Numbered from the stretch's first letter, positions 1-6,841 are shown. The stretch is 6,894 nucleotides of DNA from CAZDBS01 sp964503775 (GCA_964503775.1 CAZDBS010000026.1:1-6894); one strand, 5' to 3'. The notes: generated by a model from the letters alone, not told the origin. Made by a program: numbers and translations.

Positions 1-171
1 GTCGGGCTCGTCTGTGAAGAGTCTGGGCATCGCCATTACTATACTTCCAAAAACTCAGTGAATACCCCTGACAAACTTAAATTGCGCAAGTACAATCCTA
101 TTTTGAGAAAATACACTTGGTATGTAGAGACGAAGAAGAATTTGGGCCGCAACGAAGCTCCTAAGCGCTAA
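1..171 (+). CDS. rpmG: 50S ribosomal protein L33, 3' part (5' end outside window)
   Basis: L33 is a small protein of the large ribosomal subunit, located near the E site. The open frame enters from the left edge in frame 1, and 56 codons precede the TAA stop at 169-171. Recognisable L33 features are VGLVCEESGHRHYYTSKN (visible residues 1-18), NTPDKLKLRKYNP (21-33) and a terminal VETKK. Zinc-binding L33 proteins carry two CxxC pairs. Here only one cysteine remains (visible residue 5, followed by EES), and the second pair is replaced by NPILRK, much as in the cysteine-free E. coli type. The protein therefore probably does not bind zinc. A basic tail of about ten residues (NLGRNEAPKR) extends beyond the usual end. 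Only the first few residues and the start codon are missing. No terminator hairpin follows the stop, so transcripts may read on into the next gene. Confidence 0.93.
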   Translation, partial: VGLVCEESGHRHYYTSKNSVNTPDKLKLRKYNPILRKYTWYVETKKNLGRNEAPKR

Positions 172-189
172 TATACCTATTATTCAATT

Positions 190-217
190 TTGACACCTGT
201 CCTAAGTATCGTATTAT
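190..217 (+). promoter_or_regulatory. Sigma70-type promoter of the small acidic protein gene
   Basis: A perfect -35 box TTGACA (190-195) is followed, after a 16-bp spacer, by TATTAT (212-217; five of six match TATAAT). Transcription would begin near 224, leaving a leader of about 20 nt that carries the ribosome binding site. The promoter lies in the 72-bp gap after rpmG, so the small gene can be expressed independently of the ribosomal gene. Confidence 0.7.
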
Positions 218-243
218 CGCATTGAAGTTAATTGGAGTTTAAA

Positions 244-465
244 ATGACTTACGAAACACCGGAGTGGGAAAAAGAATTAGAAGCAGGACGAGACGAGTTA
301 GAATGGGAACTCAGGAAACAATTAAGTGAAGGTGGCAACGATGGTCTTGAGGACCTACGAAAAGAAGTATTAAAAGATCCAGCTGCTATGCAGGCATATC
401 TCGAAGCCAAGAAACGCATAGCATTACTTCGAGAAAGCGATAAAACTATTGAAGATCGAGAATAG
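244..465 (+). CDS. Small acidic helical protein of unknown function (73 aa)
   Basis: I do not recognise this family. The ATG at 244 is chosen as start because GGAG lies at 234-237 with a 6-nt spacer. A TTG four codons upstream (232) stays in frame but overlaps that ribosome binding site. The protein has 73 residues, 21 acidic (Glu/Asp) and 13 basic (Lys/Arg). It has no cysteine, no membrane segment and no signal peptide. Residues 7-29 and 35-64 look like two charged amphipathic helices separated by a Gly/Asn turn (SEGGND, 28-33). The second includes a DPAAMQAYLEAKKR stretch (45-58). A soluble two-helix protein or small partner protein would fit, but this is inference. The near-consensus promoter and good ribosome binding site argue that it is a real gene. 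Its 3' end overlaps the convergent glucoamylase gene by 20 bp. Confidence 0.75.
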   Translation: MTYETPEWEKELEAGRDELEWELRKQLSEGGNDGLEDLRKEVLKDPAAMQAYLEAKKRIALLRESDKTIEDRE

Positions 466-2374
466 TTCTAGCTAGCTCGGCATGACTCCAGACAAGCGGG
501 GCGACACCTAATAGGCCTGATGTCTCTGGGTCTATCTGCTCAGATAACACACCACTAGGGGTGGCTTTTTGAGTGACCCAGTCTATGATAGCCCGAGCGT
601 CATCTCGCTTGCCTATACGAACTAGATACTGTGCGTACCAAAGTGTACAGACAAGCCATGGATTGCCTTTGTACTGTTTTCGCTCGAGAAAATAATCGTC
701 GTTTTGATATCTGAGCATACCACCAGATGGGGTAACATTTAGTAGCTCATGTGTAAGCGTTGTAAGTGCCGCGCTTACTCTAGGATCATCATTATCGATT
801 AGTCCAAAAGTCAAAGCTCCCAGCAGGCTCGAAGAGTCTATAACTTTGTCGTACTGCAACGACCCGTCTTCCAAAAGTAGGTAACCCTTAACAAAATACT
901 TAGACTCTTCATCCCAGAACGTATCGACATGTGATTTAATGTCATCTGCTGCCGTCTGCCATCGTATAGCATCGTCTGGATACCCAAAGGTGTCCGCCAT
1001 GCGGGCCGCAGACTGAAGAGCCGCATAAACTGTGGCTGTCGTGTAGGTCGTCGTCATAAATTTTTGTTCCCATAGGTCATAGCTCGCATGTGGCAATCCG
1101 GTGCGATGATCAACGAAATCAGCCATAAAATTAGCCGCACGTTGCACGAGCGTCGTATACAGTTCTTCAACAAAAGCTTTGTCGCCGCTTATCTCCAGGT
1201 ACTCACCAAGCATGTATATGATCGTGGCGGTTTCGTCTTCTTGGATAGCTAGTTCGTGGCGCTTTCCATGAACTAGCGGATGCCAGGTACTACCGATAGA
1301 CCGATCCGGCTGGTATTTATGCTCGAGATAACCGTCAGGATTCATAACGTCACGACAAAAATCAAAGACAGCGCGTGGCTCTTCTTTGAACCCCAACCGT
1401 ATGAGCGGCCAGATGGCGTAAGCCGAATCACGTGGCCACATATAACAGTAGTAATCTCTATCATAGTTAAAAATACTACTGTCGCCTGACGCCAGAATCG
1501 AACCACGTCGATCCATGTGAGCTTTGATCATTAGTAGAGATTTCTTGAGTGGCACTAGATACTGAGCATCCACGCGTTGCATGCCTTTGTTGGCTGATTG
1601 AAGCCAGCGACGCCAATAATCCCTAGTTGCTTCGAGTCTAGATTCAAGTCCGTCATGGGCGAGTTTCTCATGGATTTTCTCGGCGGATTGTTGTGAAGTC
1701 GAGGCAATATTCCAGTACTGCACATGTGTTTGTTCGTTCGGTTCAATCTCACACTTGAACCGTATACAAGTATCGACGCCACCGTGTTCTACCGGGTTGT
1801 TAGATAACTCACCGTCCTCGGCATCTTTGTAGGTACCTTCCTTGCCTTCAATACCATAGTTACCAATGGAGTATTGGTCAAATGGCTCACCAGCATCATT
1901 CTGTCCATACGATAGTATTATGCAGCGACCTTTGTAGTCCAGGATATATGGTGGTTCTGGTACAAACAGCGCCGTGTCGGCTCTTCCAGCCCGAGATATT
2001 TGAAAGACTTGATGTAGAAACAGTCGGATATCATGCTTGGCATTTGTGAGATTCGTGATGGTTATGTAGCGACACAGTGCGTTTAGATCACAATCTACAA
2101 AATCCTGAAAATCTAACCTGATACCCAAACTGGCGTGCTCGGCTGTAACAGAGCTGATTAGGGCGTCGTTTTCAAAATTCACCGAGGTCTTCCAAGTGTG
2201 ATCATCCATCCACGAGAAGTTACCATCAACCCAGACGCCAATTTTGTGGTGCGACAGGCGAGAGTTAGTGAGATTGTCGAGCCCTACATACGGGAAATAA
2301 AAATCCTGGATCAAACCATACTTGTTCAGGCCCACCAGCATCGTCCCATTACTCAACATGACAGGGCGTGACAT
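446..2374 (-). CDS. Glycoside hydrolase family 15 glucoamylase-like enzyme (642 aa)
   Basis: GH15 enzymes remove glucose from the non-reducing ends of alpha-glucans with inversion. The layout is that of prokaryotic GH15 proteins. An N-terminal beta-sandwich domain covers about residues 1-255, beginning with LSNGTMLVGLNKYG and DFYFPYVG. A linker follows, then an (alpha/alpha)6 barrel from about 270 to 640. Barrel signatures are YMWPRDSAYA (311-320), DLWEQ (433-437) and SEQIDPETSG (611-620). By family analogy Glu436 is the general acid and Glu612 the general base. Both are present, so the enzyme should be active. No signal peptide is seen, which points to a cytoplasmic role. It is the last gene of the glucan operon. 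Its ATG shares one base with the TAA of the GH57 gene (TAATG), with AGGAG at 2385-2389 and a 10-nt spacer. The stop is TAG. Related GH15 members act on trehalose or other alpha-glucosides, so the substrate is not certain. Confidence 0.9.
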   Translation of the reverse strand: MSRPVMLSNGTMLVGLNKYGLIQDFYFPYVGLDNLTNSRLSHHKIGVWVDGNFSWMDDHTWKTSVNFENDALISSVTAEHASLGIRLDFQDFVDCDLNALCRYITITNLTNAKHDIRLFLHQVFQISRAGRADTALFVPEPPYILDYKGRCIILSYGQNDAGEPFDQYSIGNYGIEGKEGTYKDAEDGELSNNPVEHGGVDTCIRFKCEIEPNEQTHVQYWNIASTSQQSAEKIHEKLAHDGLESRLEATRDYWRRWLQSANKGMQRVDAQYLVPLKKSLLMIKAHMDRRGSILASGDSSIFNYDRDYYCYMWPRDSAYAIWPLIRLGFKEEPRAVFDFCRDVMNPDGYLEHKYQPDRSIGSTWHPLVHGKRHELAIQEDETATIIYMLGEYLEISGDKAFVEELYTTLVQRAANFMADFVDHRTGLPHASYDLWEQKFMTTTYTTATVYAALQSAARMADTFGYPDDAIRWQTAADDIKSHVDTFWDEESKYFVKGYLLLEDGSLQYDKVIDSSSLLGALTFGLIDNDDPRVSAALTTLTHELLNVTPSGGMLRYQNDDYFLERKQYKGNPWLVCTLWYAQYLVRIGKRDDARAIIDWVTQKATPSGVLSEQIDPETSGLLGVAPLVWSHAELARTILDLQ

Positions 2375-3585
2375 TATATCTTGGCTCCTGTCTGTACCAA
2401 TCGATAACGAATGTCATGCATCGCATTCATAAAATACATAAAAGCCTCATATGGTGATTCATAAGGGCTAAAGTAGGCATGTACATCACCATCCCGAAAC
2501 CACTTGGTGCACATGTAATAGTAGTTGTCAGACGCCAGCAATCTGCGCCAGTCCTCAATAAGTGATTGATCTTGAGAATCGAGCACACTTTGCTGCAGAC
2601 TAAAAGCAAATTGGATGGCTTGGGTCTGCATGGCATTGCCAAGCCAGGCCGTTAGGTCACGCTCAGTGTCCGCCCAAGTGATTGTCTGGGGGCAGTCGAT
2701 GTTATCTCTAGGTTGGTATTTCCGAGCTGCGCCAGTAATAGTCTGAAAATCATTACCTGAACGCGATAGCCACTTTTCGGGTACGGCTTGTAGAAAGTCA
2801 AAAATTCCGGTCGTCGACCATTGGTGTTCACCGAAAGTTTCATAATCCATGAACAGGTTGATAACCTCGGGATTCTCTTCAACGTTGTCGAGCCAGGCAG
2901 TGTATTTATCTGCATCCAGCGGCCACTCCGACCAGCTCTGGTCACTAAATCGAAAAGCCACATCGTCACTCAGTTTGTAATTTTTCATCAGAAGTTTGAT
3001 GTTGTTGGTGTTGGTTGGGCGATAGACGTGATTTGGTGTACGACCCGCCAATACCGGATCCCAACCCTCTGTGATAATTGCTTCATAGTCTTTACGGTCG
3101 GCCCATAGAGCTAGACTATTGTTGTAGGCCAGTTCGGTATTTCGAAAGGCAGTGGGTTTGACGCCGAACAGTTCCTCGACGAGATTGCGATGAGCTTCGA
3201 CTTCGGCTTCAAACTCGGCCAGAGAGTAAAAAAACGCCAGCGAGTGATGATAGGTCTCGGCTAATACCTCCACCCGACCGGTACTTACAAGTTTTTGAAA
3301 CGATTCCAGTACATCCGGTACATATCGGCTCATCTGCTCGAGAACCGTCCCACTAAAAGATAAGCTAAATTTGAACTCAGGATGACGGTCGAGTAATGCT
3401 TGTAAAACTTTGTTGGTCGGGCGATAGGACTTCTCGGCAACCTTCTGCATGATGCGCTCATTACTGGTCCGGCCATGATAAGGTACCTCGAAATAATCGT
3501 GATTTACTGCGGTATCAAATATAGTGTAGTCGCGCAGACGATAGGGCTGGTGAACGTGAAGATACAAAACGACAGACCGGCTCAC
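2374..3585 (-). CDS. Glycoside hydrolase family 57 alpha-amylase or glucanotransferase (403 aa)
   Basis: GH57 enzymes hydrolyse or transfer alpha-1,4-glucan chains by a retaining mechanism in an incomplete TIM barrel. Visible family regions are LHVHQPYR (residues 9-16), TAFRNTELAYNN (145-156) and NLFMDYETFGEHQW (243-256). By family analogy Glu151 is the nucleophile and Asp247 the acid/base. The sequence is closest in appearance to the alpha-amylase branch rather than the longer branching enzymes. The start chosen is GTG at 3585. It overlaps the TGA of the upstream glycosyltransferase gene (GTGA), has GGGAG 7 nt upstream, and places the HxHQP motif at the usual distance from the N-terminus. 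The frame stays open to a TTG at 3654, but those 23 extra residues are Ser/Gly-rich, lie inside the upstream gene and match nothing in the family. No signal peptide is visible. Amylase, 4-alpha-glucanotransferase and debranching activities cannot be separated by eye. Confidence 0.9.
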   Translation of the reverse strand: MSRSVVLYLHVHQPYRLRDYTIFDTAVNHDYFEVPYHGRTSNERIMQKVAEKSYRPTNKVLQALLDRHPEFKFSLSFSGTVLEQMSRYVPDVLESFQKLVSTGRVEVLAETYHHSLAFFYSLAEFEAEVEAHRNLVEELFGVKPTAFRNTELAYNNSLALWADRKDYEAIITEGWDPVLAGRTPNHVYRPTNTNNIKLLMKNYKLSDDVAFRFSDQSWSEWPLDADKYTAWLDNVEENPEVINLFMDYETFGEHQWSTTGIFDFLQAVPEKWLSRSGNDFQTITGAARKYQPRDNIDCPQTITWADTERDLTAWLGNAMQTQAIQFAFSLQQSVLDSQDQSLIEDWRRLLASDNYYYMCTKWFRDGDVHAYFSPYESPYEAFMYFMNAMHDIRYRLVQTGAKI

Positions 3586-4805
3586 GCTACTGCTCCCAGA
3601 GCCTGACTGTGTTGGGCGTAGATATTCATAAGTTTGGTGGCGCTGGGTTTCCAACTCAATCGCTCAAATTCGTTGCTAGCTGATGTCCTCAGTTCCTCGC
3701 GTAATGCTGGGTAGCGTACAGCAGCACAAATCATGTCTGCCATTTTGCCAACATCCCAGAAGTCTACCTTCAGGAAATTGTTCATGATCTCAGATACACC
3801 CGACTGCTTAGAGACAATTGAAGGAGTGCCATAAGCTATCGCTTCCAATGGTGCTATCCCAAAAGGTTCGGAAACAGACGGCATGACGAAGATATCGGCC
3901 ACACGAAAAGCGTCGCGCCAGGCCTTGCCTGTTCCGTTGAGATATCCAGTAAAAATAACATGCTCGGCAATTCCTAGCTCGGCACTGAGGGCCAGGAGTT
4001 CATGAAGTTGCTCGCCACCACCTGCTATGAGAAACAGGACTTTTGGCTCTTTGGCAACGACTTCACGAGCGGCTTTTAAGAAGTAGTAGAGGCCTTTTTG
4101 AATCGTCAGTCGACCGGCATTGGCTACTACCCGGTAGCCTTGCTCTTTCATCGACGATAGGTAACGATAAGTACTTTCGGTTTCGATCACAGCATCACGG
4201 TCGATCTCAAAGCTATTATGAGCAACCTGGATCTTGGCTGGTGGTATATTGTACTCTCGAACGATGGTTTGTTTGACGGCATCACTAACTGCCACAACCT
4301 GATCGGCCATCATAAGACCAGCGTACTCGATTTCACGAACCAGGGGGTTACCAGTACCGCCCGCTGACCGATCATACTCAGTGGCATGTATATGAACGAT
4401 AAGGGGTTTACCGGTGATCAACTTAGCTGCTAAAGCGGCTCGAAATGTTAACCAGTCGTGAGCGTGAATAATATCAAACTCACCCAGCTTGACGAGTTCT
4501 GTCACGCCAGACTCGTAACGGCGAACTTGTTCGTGCAAACTAGGAAATTCACTCGAAACATTCGTACCTTGCGGGTTATAACGCATCGTGTCGTACACTC
4601 CGCCAGATGTCAGTACGGATTCGGGCTTGCCGGGGTTAGCCGCAGTTATCTTCATAAAGTCATAAGGAAACTGCGCTTCAAATGGCAAGATATACTCTAT
4701 GTCGGCACCTTGTTCGGCTAGAGAACGACACAACTGAAAACACGCCACACCCATACCGCCGGTGTGATGAGGGGGTAATTCCCAACCTAGCATTAACACC
4801 TTCAC
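3582..4805 (-). CDS. GT-B glycosyltransferase, GT4/GT5 glycogen-synthase-like (407 aa)
   Basis: This is probably a nucleotide-sugar-dependent alpha-glucosyltransferase that extends a glucan. The N-terminal Rossmann domain opens with MLGWELPPHHTGGMG (residues 5-19), the glycine loop typical of starch and glycogen synthases. HAHDW (114-118) and HIHATEYDRS (138-147) follow. The C-terminal domain has AGRLTIQKG (230-238), whose Arg232 and Lys237 would contact the donor phosphates, then AGGGE (261-265). It ends with the EX7E motif, Glu313 and Glu321 in EPFGIAPLE. All key residues are intact. At 407 aa it is shorter than the usual GlgA of about 480 aa and fits GT4 better. The start is a GTG at 4805 with GAGGG at 4813-4817 and a 7-nt spacer. 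The first gene of the operon, it ends in TGA overlapping the GH57 start. The partner genes support alpha-glucan metabolism. Another glucosyl acceptor, or sucrose/trehalose-type chemistry, remains possible. Confidence 0.85.
   Translation of the reverse strand: MKVLMLGWELPPHHTGGMGVACFQLCRSLAEQGADIEYILPFEAQFPYDFMKITAANPGKPESVLTSGGVYDTMRYNPQGTNVSSEFPSLHEQVRRYESGVTELVKLGEFDIIHAHDWLTFRAALAAKLITGKPLIVHIHATEYDRSAGGTGNPLVREIEYAGLMMADQVVAVSDAVKQTIVREYNIPPAKIQVAHNSFEIDRDAVIETESTYRYLSSMKEQGYRVVANAGRLTIQKGLYYFLKAAREVVAKEPKVLFLIAGGGEQLHELLALSAELGIAEHVIFTGYLNGTGKAWRDAFRVADIFVMPSVSEPFGIAPLEAIAYGTPSIVSKQSGVSEIMNNFLKVDFWDVGKMADMICAAVRYPALREELRTSASNEFERLSWKPSATKLMNIYAQHSQALGAVA
3593..3597 (-). promoter_or_regulatory. 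Ribosome binding site that fixes the GH57 start
   Basis: The minus strand reads GGGAG here, 7 nt before the GTG at 3585. The site lies inside the last codons of the glycosyltransferase gene. Together with the GTGA stop/start overlap it supports translational coupling and argues against the longer TTG-initiated frame. Confidence 0.7.
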
Positions 4806-4840
4806 CAGAGGTCCCTCATTCCTTGTATCATTTCATAAGC

Positions 4841-4869
4841 ATTATAGTGCGTATCAACTTCTGTCACAA
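4841..4869 (-). promoter_or_regulatory. Sigma70-type promoter of the alpha-glucan operon
   Basis: On the minus strand, TTGTGA (4869-4864; four of six match TTGACA) is followed, after a 17-bp spacer, by a perfect TATAAT (4846-4841). Transcription would start near 4834, giving a leader of about 29 nt before the GTG at 4805. It points away from the typA promoter, so the two promoters lie back to back. Confidence 0.7.
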
Positions 4870-4873
4870 GCAA

Positions 4874-4887
4874 AAACTGTACTGTTT
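4874..4887. repeat. Imperfect palindrome between the divergent promoters
   Basis: The 14-bp AAACTGTACTGTTT is symmetric except for one mismatched pair (12 of 14 positions). Its centre, GTAC, lies about 46 bp upstream of the predicted start of the glucan operon transcript and beside that promoter's -35 box. It could be an activator or repressor site. The region is AT-rich, so chance is a real alternative. Confidence 0.35.
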
Positions 4888-4912
4888 ATTACAACTAACC
4901 AAAAATGTAAGC

Positions 4913-4941
4913 TCGACAACATTTCGTTTATGGTATAGAAT
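4913..4941 (+). promoter_or_regulatory. Sigma70-type promoter of typA
   Basis: TCGACA (4913-4918; five of six match TTGACA) and TAGAAT (4936-4941; five of six match TATAAT) are 17 bp apart. Transcription would begin near 4948, about 19 nt before the typA ATG. The position of this promoter shows that the open frame upstream of 4967 is not part of the protein. Confidence 0.65.
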
Positions 4942-4946
4942 ATACC
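4932..4946. repeat. Perfect inverted repeat covering the typA -10 box
   Basis: GGTATA and TATACC flank a GAA centre, a perfect 6-bp dyad of 15 bp in all. Shorter arms CGTT (4925-4928) and AACG (4948-4951) extend it with unequal gaps. It covers the -10 box and ends just before the predicted transcription start. A repressor bound here would block typA. It could also simply arise from an AT-rich promoter. Confidence 0.4.
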
Positions 4947-4966
4947 GAACGTTTAACGAGACATTT

Positions 4967-6787
4967 ATGCAAGACCCAACACACATCCGCAACGTCGCGA
5001 TTATTGCTCATGTTGACCACGGTAAAACTACCTTGGTTGATGGGTTGCTCAAACAATCCAATACATTTCGTAGTAACCAAGCGGAAATGACCCAAGAGCT
5101 TATCATGGACAGCGGAGACCAAGAACGTGAGCGTGGCATCACGATTACTGCCAAGATCACAGCCATCATGCATGACGATTACCGCATCAACATCATTGAC
5201 ACGCCAGGACACGCGGATTTCAGTGGTGAGGTGGAGCGCACGCTCAACATGGCAGATGGCTGCCTACTGATCGTTGATGCCCAAGAGGGACCGATGCCCC
5301 AAACTAAATTCGTTCTCAAGAAAGCTCTTGGAGCTGGACTCAAACCAATTGTAGTTATCAACAAGATTGATAAGCCTAGTAGTCGAATTCACGAGGTGGA
5401 GGACGAGATAGCGAATTTGTTCTTAGAACTTGCTATCGACGAGGAACAACTACATTATCCAGTCTATTACGCTATAGGTCGCGAGGGTAAGGCATGGGCA
5501 ACAATGCCTGACTCAACTGAGGAGCAAGCCGACCTCAGCTCAATATTTGAAGCTATCATCAATCATATACCTGCACCTTCTGTCGAGCTGGACAAGCCCT
5601 TCCAGATGCTTGTAACAGCTCTAGCATGGGACACATACCAAGGCAAATATGCAATTGGCCGTATTTCAAGAGGTCGACTTCGCGCCCGAGATCAGGTTGT
5701 TATGTTCCATAACGGCTCATCCTCAAAAGCACAGGTCGACAAACTGTACACCTATAAGGGGTTAGTCAGGACTGAGGTTAGTGAAGCGAGAGCCGGAGAC
5801 ATCGTCAGTGTTACCGGTATAGCTAATGCCCACATCGGAGACACGTTAGCTGATGTGACTCTTCCCGAAGCCCTGCCTACCATTGCAGTTGAACCTCCCA
5901 CTCTTCAAATGTCTCTCGGACCCAATACCTCACCTTTCAAGGGACTCGAAGGCGAATTCACAACCTCCAGACAAATTGGCGAGCGACTAAAACGTGAGTT
6001 GGAAACGAATGTCAGTCTGCGAGTCGAAGAGCAGGGTATCGGGTTCCTAGTATCGGGACGCGGTGAGCTCCATCTCTCGGTCCTCATCGAGTCTATGCGC
6101 CGCGAGGGCTACGAGTTTGAGGTCGGTCGACCACAGGTTGTGACGAAAGAAGAGGACGGTATTGTCGTCGAGCCAGTGGAGGAGGTGACTACCGAAGTGC
6201 CAGCTGAGTTCGTTGGCACAGTCCAAGCTGAGGTCGGACAACGTCGTGCGAATCTGGTGGAGCAACACGCTACTTCCAAAGGCGTCACTCGACTCGTCTA
6301 TACTATGCCGACACGTGCGCTACTGGGGCTTCGTAACGTACTTATGACAAGCACTAAAGGCACGGTCATCATCCATAGTCTCATGTGTGGTTACGAACCA
6401 TTAGGACAACCTCTGCCGAGGCTCCGTAACGGTGTTCTAATTGCCTGGGAAACCGGTGTCACTACCCCCTACGCCCTTGTAACGGCCGAGGAACGTGGAG
6501 AGTGTTTCGTCGGACCCGGAACCAAAGTCTATGCCGGTCAAATCATTGGCCTCAACACACGAACAGATGACATGGAAATTAATGTTGTAAAGGAAAAACA
6601 CCTGACCAACATGCGTAGCAAATCTAGTGATGGCACGATTCAGCTCACACCATTTACCAATCTTTCGCTTGAGCAATGTCTTGATTTCATCGAAAACGAT
6701 GAACTACTAGAAGTAACACCTAAGAGCTTGCGTCTAAGGAAGAGGGAACTTGACCCAAACCTCCGTAAGCGCATCCAAAACAAATAA
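4967..6787 (+). CDS. typA: Ribosome-binding GTPase TypA/BipA (606 aa)
   Basis: TypA/BipA is a translational GTPase of the EF-G family that binds 70S ribosomes and helps 50S assembly and stress or cold adaptation. The length of 606 aa matches the family (E. coli about 607). GTPase motifs are AHVDHGKT (14-21, P-loop), RGITI (56-60, switch I), DTPGH (78-82, with catalytic His82) and NKID (132-135). A beta-barrel domain covers about 210-300. The EF-G-like domain III includes SGRGELHLSVLIESMRREG (363-381). The TypA-specific C-terminal domain contains GQIIGLN (524-530), LTNMRSKSSD (546-555) and EVTPKSLRLRKR (582-593). The usual G5 SA motif is replaced by AIG (169-171). The ATG at 4967 is chosen because it aligns with the family start and follows the promoter. 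The frame is open back to 4682, but that part overlaps the divergent gene and its promoter. The ribosome binding site is weak (GAG at 4958-4960). Confidence 0.97.
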   Translation: MQDPTHIRNVAIIAHVDHGKTTLVDGLLKQSNTFRSNQAEMTQELIMDSGDQERERGITITAKITAIMHDDYRINIIDTPGHADFSGEVERTLNMADGCLLIVDAQEGPMPQTKFVLKKALGAGLKPIVVINKIDKPSSRIHEVEDEIANLFLELAIDEEQLHYPVYYAIGREGKAWATMPDSTEEQADLSSIFEAIINHIPAPSVELDKPFQMLVTALAWDTYQGKYAIGRISRGRLRARDQVVMFHNGSSSKAQVDKLYTYKGLVRTEVSEARAGDIVSVTGIANAHIGDTLADVTLPEALPTIAVEPPTLQMSLGPNTSPFKGLEGEFTTSRQIGERLKRELETNVSLRVEEQGIGFLVSGRGELHLSVLIESMRREGYEFEVGRPQVVTKEEDGIVVEPVEEVTTEVPAEFVGTVQAEVGQRRANLVEQHATSKGVTRLVYTMPTRALLGLRNVLMTSTKGTVIIHSLMCGYEPLGQPLPRLRNGVLIAWETGVTTPYALVTAEERGECFVGPGTKVYAGQIIGLNTRTDDMEINVVKEKHLTNMRSKSSDGTIQLTPFTNLSLEQCLDFIENDELLEVTPKSLRLRKRELDPNLRKRIQNK

Positions 6788-6823
6788 GCCACACCAAAAC
6801 TACGCCAGAAGTCGTAAATATTG

Positions 6824-6829
6824 TATACT
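6824..6829 (+). promoter_or_regulatory. Possible -10 box before tRNA-Trp
   Basis: TATACT matches TATAAT at five of six positions, and transcription would begin about 6 nt before the tRNA. No good -35 box lies 16-18 bp upstream, so this is a weak call. No terminator hairpin separates typA from the tRNA, so read-through from typA is an alternative source of the transcript. Confidence 0.35.
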
Positions 6830-6841
6830 TCAACCTGTTCT

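Noticed and set aside
468..475. CTAGCTAG palindrome just after the small gene's stop
   Set aside because: It is eight bases long, has no loop or T-tract, and lies within the glucoamylase C-terminal codons.
534..545. Short palindrome ATCTG-CT-CAGAT
   Set aside because: It lies within the coding sequence for the conserved GH15 active-site region, and the loop is too short for a stable hairpin. It is explained by protein coding.
551..570. Possible rho-independent terminator for the small gene: CCAC and GTGG arms followed by five T
   Set aside because: The stem has only four pairs and lies about 85 bp inside the opposing glucoamylase gene, where it encodes a conserved stretch near the catalytic SEQ motif.
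1280..1489. Plus-strand and alternate-frame open frames inside the glucan operon and typA (for example 1280-1489, 2821-3108, 4043-4276, 4458-4721, 6437-6676)
   Set aside because: They lie entirely over well-supported genes, show no recognisable domains, and are shadows of the true reading frames.
3586..3654. N-terminal extension of the GH57 protein from a TTG start
   Set aside because: The 23 added residues lie inside the glycosyltransferase gene and resemble no GH57 N-terminus. The GTG at 3585 has a ribosome binding site and the stop/start overlap.
4802..4831. Nine-codon leader frame (MIQGMRDLW) ending in a TGA that overlaps the glycosyltransferase GTG start
   Set aside because: Neither of its two ATG codons has a properly spaced ribosome binding site, and the first lies within a few bases of the predicted transcription start. 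It is probably chance.
4682..4966. Open frame extending typA upstream by 95 codons
   Set aside because: It runs antisense through the start of the glycosyltransferase gene and across both promoters. TypA proteins begin at the sequence encoded from the ATG at 4967.
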